Origin: Centrapalus pauciflorus
Taxonomy: Eukaryota; Streptophyta; Magnoliopsida; Asterales; Asteraceae
NCBI GenBank assembly: GCA_020465985.1
Contig: JAANYP010002086.1
Span: 118,250 to 182,249 of the forward strand
Direction: 5' to 3'
DNA length: 64,000 nt
The position numbers and the translations under genes are program-made. The notes beneath the pieces are model-generated. The model worked only from the letters and a program-made list of their open reading frames with translations. It was not told where the DNA came from and made no database searches. Positions 23,638 through 34,600 of the stretch are shown in pieces; positions within the stretch are counted from its first letter, which is position 1, and every line of letters begins with the position of its first letter.

Positions 23638-25773
23638 TGCCAGCTCTTCCTCTTACTATGACAATGGTTCAATGGCCAAAACCCCCCAAGTTCAAATGTT
23701 CAATCATCAGAACTTCTCTGGTTGGAAATGCGGAATGATGCTCTACTTAGAGAATCTGGATGTACAACTACCAGAGATAGAAATGGAAGGTTCCTATGTG
23801 CCAACTTCTGTTACTACTATCACTTCTGCTGCTGAAGGAGCTGTTCTTAAATCAGGACCTTTGAAAAGGCAAAAGCTCAATGGTCTGATGAAGACAAAAG
23901 GCTGTTTGCTCTTGATGCAAAGCCCAGGAACAACCTGGTTATTTCTATTCCTGATGATGTGTTTAAACCAGTTGAGAAAATGAAGACTGCAAAGGAGATG
24001 TGGGATACTTTGTGTACCGTCTATGATGGTCCCACTATCACACTGGATAACAGGATCAACAATCTTGTTAGACAGTATGAATTCTTCTTTGCAAAGCCAT
24101 AGGAGTCTCTCACTGAAACTTATACCAGATTCACTGCTCTAATCAATGATCTCAAAGTTGTTGGGATCACCAAGGGCAGCTTAACTCTGGTAAACAAGTT
24201 TTTGGACATTCTACCTGAGGAATGGAATTCTTTTTCTACTATCCTAAGAAACTCAGGCACCATCAAAGGTATGGATCTTGTAAATCTGTATGGGTCCTTA
24301 CTAAATGATGAACAATCAAGGCAACAGAAAAGAAATGCCTTGGAGATGTCCAAAAGAGGTGCTGCCTTAGTGGCCAGCGTGAGACAACCTATTGGTCAGG
24401 TGTGTGATGTGTTCACACAAGCTGATCAACAGGCTGGTGATGAAATGGAAGAATTGTCTGAGGAAGAAGACTGTGAAGATCTTACTGAATATGATGATGA
24501 GCAAATGATTGCCATGCTTGTTAGAAAATTCAATAAGAAGAGGTTTGGTGGAAAGATGCTGCAAAAGAAGTCAGGTGCCATAAAAAAGAAAGCATTTGAC
24601 AAAACTAAGGCTAAGTGCTTTAAATGTGGCAAAACATGCCATATAGCTACTGACAGTGTGTCTAAAGAAAGTCAATAATTTGCTCATCATCAAATTGTTG
24701 ACTCAAAGCATGCCAAGCTTCAAAAGATTGTCGACTCTTGGTGCCAATTTGCACAGATGGTCAATCATTGTATCAGTCAACAGATCCCTGCTCAAATCCA
24801 AGCCTATCTTGGTGAGGATCTTGATACAGCAGCTTCAATTGTTGAGATAAATAATCTGGAAAAAGACTTATCCACTCTTGGTGATCTTCCGAGTACTTTC
24901 ATTCAGAGAGTAAATGGAAAGCTAGTCTCAACAAATAGGTTTGTCAGGCCTCAAAACACCGACGGCTTGTGTGAAAAAGTTCTAAAAACTGGTGATGAAA
25001 TGTGTCTGGCATCAAATCAGTCTGCTAAGTGCTCAGCTGGGTCACACAAACAAAAGTAGGGAAACAAGTTCAAACTACAGCTTTGGACACTAACCTGTCA
25101 ACAAGATAGGTCCTGGATCTAAATCTGATGGTAAGAAACCTGTTAATCCTTTTGATGCTGAACATTTTGAGAATAGGTTTTCAAAAGGTAAGCAGCCTGC
25201 TTTCAACAGGGGTAAGTCTCATGTTGAAAGTAAATCTGCTGTGATTTCAAATAAGTTTTTAAATCATAGTGGAAATTTGGTTATAAATGAAGGTAAGTCT
25301 TTCAAAACCAGAAACAATGATTATGTTGATAGGCAACATCCATCACATCTCAGTAAGGGCAAAGGCAAAGCCAATGCTCATCCTGAGAAAGTCGGGGATA
25401 AGTTTTCCAAACCTGTGGAAGGACAAAGGCCAATCAAACTTCCTATTTTTGATCTCTTCCCTCCTAAAAAGAGGAAAGAGGACAGAGGTAAAGCTTTGCT
25501 ATTGTGCCTTCTACTCAAACTGTTGATTCTTCTAAATATAGTAATAAGTTTGCTAAACCTGCTGAGAAGTTCAACAAAAATGTTCCAGAAGGTGTTTCTG
25601 GAAGTACTTCTTCCAAAAAGTCTAAAAAGAGAAAATGCTACAAATGTGGGAAGAAGACACATATGGTCAAAGACTGTCCTGAAACTAAGGACATGAGGCC
25701 TGCTGACACTACTAGATCTAACATTGCAAAAACCAGCAGTGTTGGAAGTAACATGGTCAATGAGGATAGTATC
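23612..25773 (+). pseudogene. SIRE-B gag and gag-pol linker remnant
   Basis: Matches SIRE-A gag (GWKCGMMLYLEN; LDILPEEWNSFSTILRNSG) but starts with a chimeric N-terminus made by LTR-gag fusion. Breaks lie near 23985, 24100 (stop) and 24675. The first zinc knuckle reads CFKCGKTCHIATDS: the last cysteine is serine and the glycine is cysteine, so it is unlikely to bind zinc. About 480 bp corresponding to the coiled coil of SIRE-A are deleted after 24676. The linker and second knuckle (CYKCGKKTHMVKDC, ~25635) follow in two frames. The frame ends where the group II intron fragment begins. Confidence 0.82.
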
Positions 25774-26146
25774 CAAGCCCTCTCCGAACCGTAGGAGATA
25801 GTTGCCCATCATACGGCTCACCAACTTCACTTGCCTCTATGTGGGGCTCGCTCCGGGCAGGTTCGGATCACTTACAATACATGGCTCTACGAAGGAAGGG
25901 TGTGGGTGAGGAGCGTTTTCAATAGGAATCTTTTCCTGTATTTGTTCGATGAGAAATGCAAGTCTGTTTTGTCCACTTTCCCCATCCCCCTCTAGAAAAA
26001 CGAAAAAAAAAAGGTAATGGAATTACTTCTTATTCTCGTGTTTGATCTCTTCCATCGCGGCCTCGCCCCTTGTCACCTACATTGAAGAAAGGTTTGAAAC
26101 CCTGTAGAGAATGAAGAGGGGCCAAAGATTTTCCTCTCAACAGTGT
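25774..26146 (-). other. Organellar DNA insertion: 3' part of a group II intron
   Basis: About 375 bp absent from the same place in SIRE-A pol and unlike the rest of the element (higher GC). On the minus strand it contains a complete group II intron domain V near its end (25786-25819), preceded by intron body. Plant mitochondrial nad-type introns have closely similar domain V flanks, so a mitochondrial origin is likely, though plastid is possible. No target duplication is visible, as expected for end-joining of organelle DNA. Boundaries are set by comparison with SIRE-A and are uncertain by several bases. Confidence 0.78.
25786..25819 (-). ncRNA. Group II intron domain V (relic)
   Basis: 34 nt on the minus strand. 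The lower stem GAGCCGTA pairs with TACGGTTC, including the conserved G.U pair, and the AGC catalytic triad lies at positions 2-4. A bulge follows, then upper stem GATGG/CTATC closed by a GCAA (GNRA) tetraloop. This is the ribozyme core of organellar self-splicing introns. Here it is a non-functional nuclear relic. Confidence 0.85.
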
Positions 26147-29100
26147 ACAATCCAATGGAAATATTAGTGTTGATCTTACTGGTCCATCAACAAATGTTGA
26201 TGAAGAAGGAGAACTCATCCCTATGATGAGTTCCCCTAAAAATAACTAATATTTTCCCATGACACTCTTTAGGTTAAACAACCATCCCAGGTTTGGTACT
26301 TGGACAGCGGCTGCTCAGGCCACATGACAGGTTGCAAGGACTTGCTGAGTGATCTCAAGCCTGAAAAAGGGCCAAAAGTCACCTTTGGTGATAATGTTCA
26401 GGGATCCACATAGGGATATGGAACCCTTCAAGCTAGTGCTGCCATATTCAAAAGAGTAGCCTATGTGTCTGGGCTAAAACACAATCTTGTAAGCATCAGT
26501 CAATTGTGTGATGCTGGCTACAAGGTTAACTTTGATGAGCACTTAGGGTACATACTGGATTCCCAAGGCAAATTTGTGCTGTGTGCACAAATAATAAAAG
26601 GTGTATATGTTGTGGACATGAAATCTGCTGATCCCATAATTGAAACCTGCTTTATCTCAAGGAGCAATGCAGACCTAACTTGGTTATGGCACAAAAGGCT
26701 ATCACACGTGAACTTCAAGAATATCAACAAACTCTGTAAGAAAGAGTTGGTAACAGGTTTGCCTTCTATAACCTTTGTTAAGGATAAACTCTGCACAGCT
26801 TTTAAGAAAGGCAAGTAGAGAAAACATCTTTTAAATCCAAGCATAATTTTTTTATTGATACTCCTCTCTTCTTAATCCACATGGACTTGTTTGGACCTGT
26901 CAGTGTCCCACGTCTAGGAGGTAGAAGATACACTCTAGTAATGGTTGATGAGTTCTCCAGGTTTACATGGGTGATCTTTCTGAAGACCAAAGGAGAGGCT
27001 GCTAGAGAAATTATTGGATTTATCAAAAAGATGGAGGTGCTGAACTCTGCTCAAGTTAAGCAGCTTAGAAGTGATCATGGTACTGAATTCAGAAACAGTA
27101 CTCTTGAAGACTTCTGCGGATAAAGAGGGATCTCACAAAACTTTTCAGCTGTAAGAACTCCACAACAAAATGGAGTTGCTGAAAGGAGGAACAGAACTCT
27201 CATTGAAGCTGCTAGAACCATGATGTGTGCATCGGGTTTACCTTCATCATTTTGGGCTGAAGCTGTCAATACTGCATGTTTCACTCAAAACAGATCCTTA
27301 GTGGTGAAAAGGTTCAACAAAACTCCATATGAGTTAATTAAAGGGAGGAGGCCAAACAATAGTTATTTCCATGTGTTTAAATTCCCCTGCTTCATTCTGA
27401 ATCAGAGGGACCAATTGGCAAAATTTGAACCCAAAGCTGATGAAGGTGTGTTTGTTGGATATTCTGCTATCTCTAAAGTCTACAGAGTATACAACTACAA
27501 AAGAAAGGTGATAGATGAATCTATCAATGTCACCTTTGAGGAGTCTAGGAGTGCCCCCACCAAAGTTGTTCCTGAATCAGTTTTAGGAGAGTTCAGCTTT
27601 GATGATCTCATGCATTCCATCAATGAAGAAAAGGACTCAAAAGCTTCCACTTCACCCAGAGTGGAACCTGTTAATCACAATGGACATGATGATGACTATG
27701 TTAATAGACCTGTATGAATAAGTGTGCTGACAAACTAATACACCATGTCCAGAACCAATCAATGTTGATTTTCCTGGATCCTCTGCTGATGTGTTCAACA
27801 ATAGAGATTCATGTTTAACAGGTGAACAGACTCAAGATAACAGGGTGTTTGAAAATCTTGAAAGTTGTTCGACAAGACCTGATGAAGATGAAAATGATAT
27901 AGGATAATCTTCATTGAAAAATGATCCTAAGTGGATCAGGTGTCACCCCAATGATCAAATAATTGGTGACATCAACAAAGGGGTACAAACAAGATGGGAC
28001 AGCTTAGGAAACTTTTGTATGTTTTCTAGCTTTGTGTCCCTCATGGAGCCAAAGAAAGTGGATGATGCTTTAAAAGATGCCAATTGGATCACTGTCATGC
28101 AAGAAGAGCTCAATCAGTTTGAGAGAAATAAAGTATGGAAGTTGGTCCCTGTTCCTAAAGGTAAGACCATGATTGGCACCAAGTGGGTTTTTAGAAATAA
28201 GATGGATGAGCAAGGTCATTTCATTAGAAATAAGGCAAGACTGGTTGCTCAGGGATATAGACAAGAAGAATGGATATACTATGATGAAACATTTGCTCCA
28301 GTGGCCAGGTTAGAAGCAATTCGTTTATTTCTAGCCTATGCTGCTAACAAGAGCATGAAGGTATTTCAAATGGATGTGAAGAGTGCATTTTTGAATGGTA
28401 AGCTGCAGGAAGAAATATATGTCAAGCAGCCTCCAGGTTTTGTCTATAAGTTGGACAAAGCTCTCTATGGCCTAAAACAAGCCCCTAGAGCCTGGTATGA
28501 CACTCTTACTGATTTTCTTATGAGCAATGGATACTCCAGAGGTAAAGTGGATAGCACATTGTTCATAAAGAAGGTGAAGTCTGATATTATGCTTATTCAA
28601 TTTTATGTGGATGACATAATATTTGGATCTACTAATGAGCAGCTATGCAAGAATTTTTCACTACTCATGAAATCAAAATATGAAATGAGTATGATGGGTG
28701 AACTTACTTTATTTCTAGGATTACAGGTTAAACAAACCTCAAATGGAATTTTTATTAATCAAAGAAAGTATACTTCAAATCTTTTGAAAAAAGTTTAAAT
28801 TTGATCAAAGTTCTCCCATCAAAACCCCAATGGCAACCAATATAAAATTGGATGATGATGCCAGTGGCAAAGCTGTTTCAGTAACAGCTTACAAAGGAAT
28901 GATTGGGAGCTTGCTTTACTTAACTGCTAGTAGACCAGATATCATGTTTGCTACCTGTTTATGTGCTAGGTTTCAAGCTGACCCTAAGGAATCACATCTA
29001 GTTGCTATGAAAAGAATCTTCAGATACCTAAAGGGCACACCTGGTTTGAGTCTTTGGTATCTCAAAGACTCCATCCTTGAACTAATTGGCTATTCAAATT

Positions 29101-29552
29101 CTGATTTTGCAGGATGCAGGCTAGACAGGAAAAGCACAACAGGTGGATGTCAACTCCTTGGTGGAAAGTTGATCAGTTGGTGTAGCAAGAAGCAGAACTC
29201 AGTTTCTACTTCTACTGCTGAAGCTGAGTACATTGCTGCTGGAAGCTGCTGTGGGCAGATTCTATGGATGCAGCATCAGCTTGAGGATTATGGACTTGTA
29301 TATAGGAAAACTCCTATTCTGTGTGATAATACAAGTGCCATAGCTATTTCCAACAATCGAGTCTTTCATTCCAGAACAAAGCATATAGAAATCAGACATC
29401 ACTTTATCAGAGCTCACATCCAGAAAGGTAATGTAGAGGTAAGTTTTGTTTCCACAGATGAACAGCTTGTAGACATTTTCACCAAACCTCTTGATGAAAA
29501 TAGGTTTATTTACCTTGTAAGCAAGCTGGGCATGTTAAATAAAAGTGACTAA
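26147..29552 (+). pseudogene. SIRE-B pol (protease, integrase, RT, RNase H)
   Basis: Protease DSGCSGHMTG lies near 26303. A TAG replaces the Glu codon of TEGYG at ~26411. The GAG-pre-integrase motif (LWHKRLSHVNF) is near 26685, but the zinc CxxC is damaged (LCTAFKKGK, Cys to Phe) before a stop near 26816. Integrase MDLFGP (26881), SDHGTEF (27072) and PQQNGVAERRNRT (27160) share one frame with a stop near 27121. The RT ORF 27914-28798 is open, with QMDVKSAFLNGKL and catalytic YVDDIIFGST (~28603); 24 bp are deleted at PPGF relative to SIRE-A. RNase H occupies 28830-29552 and is open (STAEAEYIAAGS; DIFTKPLDENRF). Confidence 0.88.
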
Positions 29553-30123
29553 GTGTCATTGATGTTCTAAAAGATTGCATGTTCAAACTGTTCAGATTTC
29601 TCAGAATAGCTTGGACAGAACAGGCTCTGCTTGTTCTGTACTTAGCCAATTTCTGAAAACTTGGACAGCTTAGACGTATAACGTGCTTGACAAAACATGT
29701 TTTGATCTCAAACCTGTTCTGTTGTACAAACCTCTAACCTGCTCACTCTCTCAACCTGTCATACAAGACATTATCATAAACCTGATCAGCTATTGAACAG
29801 AAACCTGTTCTCATCTAGCTGCACAGGTTGAATGAACAGCTTGGGGATGATCAATTTATGATGAAACCTGCTCATCACAGGTTTGAACAACAGCTTGGAA
29901 CATCAGTTTTAATTACCTTTCTTCATGTTTAAGTTTCTTAAGTTATGTATTTATTTAACTTAATTACCTGCGGATAATGTTTGTTAACGTGTTTTAGTAG
30001 TTAAAAAGGGTCAAGTGGTCTGACAACCGTTCTGACATGGCAAACCGTTCTGTTTTCCGTTAAAGAATATTTAAAATAAACCGTCCAAACCTTTCTCTCT
30101 CCTAATCACTCACATTCAAATCC
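29553..30123 (+). other. SIRE-B pol to post-pol spacer
   Basis: About 570 bp non-coding, homologous to 15320-15924 of SIRE-A. It is rich in AACCTGTTC and AACAGCTTGG motifs and ends in a block with three to four CCGTT motifs (30026-30082), shortly before the putative internal TATA box. Confidence 0.6.
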
Positions 30124-30131
30124 TATAAATA
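30124..30131 (+). promoter_or_regulatory. Putative internal TATA box for the SIRE-B post-pol ORF
   Basis: TATAAATA 109 bp before the ATG at 30240, followed by a CT-rich leader (TCTTCTTCTTCTTC). The arrangement is the same as in SIRE-A. Confidence 0.55.
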
Positions 30132-30560
30132 CCTCATACACTGTTTCATCTTCTTCTTCTTCTCTACTCCTTCCATAACTCCCTGAAAAATCCTAAATCG
30201 ACTAAGTGTCAAGCAATCCTTCATCCTAGTACTTTCCAAATGGCTCACCAAAATAACCCCCTGCTACCAGTATTCGTTGTTGACGGATGTTCAAAAACAT
30301 CCTTCTGTCACCACAATGCTCACTCTCAAACCCACTAACTACATAGCCAACTTAACCATTCCCAAAAACTATGTGGGAAAGGAGTATGAAAGAATGGTGG
30401 AGTTTCTGCAAGTTCATCCCCTGCACTATGCTATGACTGCCTCTCCTGGTGTTCTGTACCAGGAGATGGTTTATGAGTATTGGTACACCTGTGCTTATGA
30501 TCCTTTAACCAAAACCATCAGGGGAGCCATCCTCAATGGGTCTCAAACCATTGAGATAAC

Positions 30561-30565
30561 CACTG
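30561..30565 (+). repeat. Target-site duplication of the solo LTR (left copy)
   Basis: CACTG before the LTR start at 30566, repeated at 31698-31702 after its end. SIRE-A has uninterrupted coding sequence at this point. Confidence 0.92.
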
Positions 30566-31697
30566 TGTTAGGCACAAAAAGGCCTCAGTCAAACCTGTTC
30601 TGCATCTGAGGGGGAGATTATTAATCAAACCTGTTGATGCTCTTGAGGGTAAAAGTTAAGGCCTGTTTATGTCTTAATAATACCTAAAAAGTGATTTGCA
30701 ATATCAGTCCAAAGCTGTTCTACGTGTTGCATGTGTTGCAACTAAGACAGTTTGTCCAAGCTGTTCTGTCTGCTGAACAGGCTGGACATAAACTGTCTAT
30801 GCTGCTCTACACTGGTGAGCAGCTTGGGCATCTTACAAGTGTTCTGTTCTTTGTGAACAGAACCTGTTCTTTGTGAACTGGCTAAACACTTTATGGAATG
30901 TGTTTCCAAGTCCTCATGTATTGTTTTTTACTACAAGATCAGTTTTCAAAGTCGAACACAAAGTGGAAATCAGAACTGCTCAGCCTGCCCAAGCTGTTCT
31001 GTTACATGAAGACAAAAGGTTATTTGAAAAAGGGTGACAGACCTTTTTCTTATATCAAAATAGGCCTTTACAAGGAAGAAAGACGCAAAGTTGACATTCC
31101 TTATTTGGTTAAAGGCAATGCAACAGTAGACAAAGTGAAAAGACAAAAGTTCTGCACATGTGAAGACAAGTCTGCTTTTCAGAAAAGTGCAGAAAAGTTA
31201 TGTGGTCTTTTCAAACAAGACTTCTCCTTTTTCATTCCGTCCAATGAAGAAGTTTCTCTTAGATCCTCTGAGTAAGTATAAAAGGAAGCTTCTAAGGTCA
31301 GAAAGTATAAGCCAAAAAAAAAAAGCTAAGTGCTGAAGCCAAGAGTGAACGTGCAAGTGTGTTTTTTTCATGCATGCAAGTCTGCCTGTGTAATACAGTT
31401 TACTTGTGTCTAAGTTGTTCTACATAAGCTGTCCCTCTAAGTCTTGTAAACATAGTGAGTGCTTCTTAGTGAGTGTATTCATTGTAACCTAGTTTGAGTT
31501 TGTATTAGACTAGTGAACATACTGTTGTATCTGTCATCTCAGCTTGAACCTTTCCGCATTCAAGCTTGTTTGTAATTAACAATTTGTTGATAATACATAC
31601 AAACATTGAGAAAATAGTCTGTAGTTTTTAAATTGCTGTATTCACCCCCCCTCTACAGCTTAAAGCTATATACTTTGGGAACCTCTCGGGACCTACA
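30566..31697 (+). repeat. Solo LTR of a SIRE-type element
   Basis: 1132 bp, TGTTAGG...CCTACA, same family as the SIRE-A and SIRE-B LTRs, with CACTG duplications and no internal region. It is the product of LTR-LTR recombination that removed a full element. It contains the TATA box TATAAAAGG at 31277-31285, two direct TGTTCTTTGTGAAC units near 30845-30880, and a GAGGGGGAGATTATT stretch near 30607 that resembles a polypurine tract. It interrupts the post-pol ORF of SIRE-B. Confidence 0.93.
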
Positions 31698-34600
31698 CAC
31701 TGCTCTTCTCAGGGAAGTTCTTCATCTTCCTGTTGCTGAAACCTATGATAAACCACAGCCTGAGGATGATCAGATGGGCAACCTGCTATGCTTCTGTGGC
31801 GTAGCAGAACCAAAAGTTGGAGCTACATTGTTCAGGAGGGATTTATCACCCACTTATAGTTTCCTATTTTCCTCAGTGGTGATGTCTTTTGGCTGCAAAG
31901 TTGGTTCCTTTGACCAGCTTAGCATGGATGAAATTCCCATAGTCCTGCAGTTTGTGGATGGGACTACACTGAACATGGCCAGATGGATTTTCGTGAATAT
32001 GAGGAACTTGGTGCAGCAAGAACATCACCCTGCTGCTGTAAGATACCCAATGTTTCTAAGTCTCATCTTCAAACATGTATGTGGTGAGCATCTCTACAAC
32101 TCTCAACCCTTATTAACTACTGCTGCATTCCCTGTCATTGGGAATAGAGTCTTTTATACTCCAATACTCAACAATGAGCCTCCTCTATCTACCCTAATGA
32201 GGAGGTTACTTGGTTTGGTGGAAGGACCCTCTACTGTGAGGTGGATCCAGTGGTTGCTCCCAAGAAAAAATCCAAATCCAGGCCCAAGCTGGTAAAAAGA
32301 GGCCTGGAATCGACTGAAGCTGAGCCTGTCCGCAAGAAGGCTAAAACAGTTAAGTCTAAGTCTGTCCCATTAGCCTCAGTGGCTGAGGAGGAGCAGACTT
32401 CTCACCCTGGTTCATTTGTTGAACCTGAAGCCTTTGTGGCTAGTGCCTCTGTGGAACCTGAGACCATTGAACAGGCTGACCCTCTTGTTCCTGACCCAGT
32501 CTCACCACCAGTCCAAACACATAATTTTACCACTTCTCCTTAATCCCCGACCATGTCTCAATACTCAAGGAGAAAATCTATAGCTAGGAAGAAACCATCA
32601 TCCCATACTAGCCCCTCTGACCCCTTCCAACAGGAGTCAGTTGACAAAGAAGCAACCCCTTCTGATTATCTTATTTTGGGAGAAAGTTCAGCACATTTGG
32701 AGCAAGCTTCACTCCAACAAGAGTCAACCCAGAGTCAGCCTAGACCCTCTGGTTCCTCCCAACAGGAACCAGTTGTACAAAAGGAGACTACCACATACAC
32801 TATCCCAGCCTCCCAACAGGCTGAGGATATTGAAAGACAGGAGTCCACTCCACTCCATACTGAGTCCATACAGTCTCCACTTCATACTTCTCTTACACCA
32901 TCTGAGTCTGCACGAGGTGCCAAAGCTGCTGGAACAGACCATCGAGCAGATCAACCTCAAACTTCTGCTCCAGGTGATGCAGCTGTTGTACATCCAAAAG
33001 CTGTTGAAGGACCCTCATCCCAAGCTGATGACCCTGAGGGAATGGACCATACCTCTGGTGAGGCTGATCCCCAAGTGCACATTCCATCATCAGGTTTCAC
33101 CACTGATGATGTTGAAATGCACATCCCTTCTCCCCATGAAGAAGTGCCTGAAAACGAAGGTGCTACTGAGGGAACCACCACAGGTCTTAATGAAGGTGCT
33201 ACAACACAAACAGCATCTGAAAGGCCACCATTTCCTACTACTTTACCTCGTGATGCAGATATAGCTACTACTGAAGGCCCCATTGACCATTCCAAGCTAG
33301 GTCATCTAACATATGCCCAGGCTATCGAATTACTCTCCAAAGTCTCCCTACCTTCCCCCACTAATCCATAAACCCTTACATCCTCCCCATCACCATCACA
33401 TTCACATTCTTCACCATCTACCTAATCCAAACAATCCACACATACTCCTCCATCCCCCAAAGATCTTCCTTTGAAGGATCAGCTTTCTTTGCTGACCAAC
33501 AATGTTGGTTCTTTGGAAACCTCAATGACCTCTCTACCTTCTATTATATCAGACTCTGTGTCTGCTCAGCTTAAGGGATTCCTTGATTCGTTCAAGACTT
33601 CCTTTCCAACCCCTGCTCCCCAAGCTGATCAATCCTCTCAGCTGCTTGCACTCACTGCACAGCTGCAAACACTCTCCTCTACCCTCTCCACAATTCTTTC
33701 TACCCAACAGGAGTCTGTGTCCTCCCTGGAAGTTGTTTCCCAACAGATGTTAGCTCTCCTTGACACCTGCACCAACACTCTCCCTTCCACTTTGGCCAGC
33801 CTGAACACCTTAGTGGTCTCTCTGTCCAATCCTGTGTCATCAAACCTTGATGATATGCAAAATTCTCTTGAACTAAATCTTGCACAACTTCAAAGTTTGT
33901 TGTTCACAGCTTCTAACAGGGAAGCTATTGCTCAGCTGTCATCTCTTGCTACTTCCCACTCTGTCTCTCTTCAAACCTGTGTTACCCAACTTGCAGAGGT
34001 TAGGGATAACTTGGCTTTCTTAGTGCATAGCCTCGTTGGTTCTAAACCTGCTGCCAAAACTGCTGCCCAGCCTGCTGGATCCGTTCCTACAGGCAGACCT
34101 ATTATTGAAGGCTCTGTGCCATCTCCTTCAAAGGGGGAGAAGATATCTGCCTCAAAGACCAAGTCTAAGGGGGAGAAATCTTCATCTCCCTCTAAGGAGA
34201 AATCAGCATTAGTGGGACAAGCAGCAGGTCTTTCCCAAACAGGTACTACTGCTGATGTCTCCAAAACAACTGAAGCTGCTCAGCCTACTCAGGCTGGATC
34301 TCTAAACCCTGCACCATCTAAGGGGGAGGAATCCATTCCTGGGGACAGGCCAAGCAAAAGGAGACATCTGATATTGGAGAAAATTGAAGAAGAATAGGAA
34401 GAGGAAACTGAAGCTGTCATAACCATAACAACTAAAGAGAAGAGGAAAGCCTTAGTGGACCCTGACTATCTCAAAACTGCTCAACTAAAATTTGATAAGG
34501 CTCGGATCAAAGAAATGGGTCTTCCTATGGAGACTTATTATGAATTCAAAAAAGAGCAGCTTCGAACCATTGAAAGGCTAAAGAGAGAAGAAGCCTCTGC

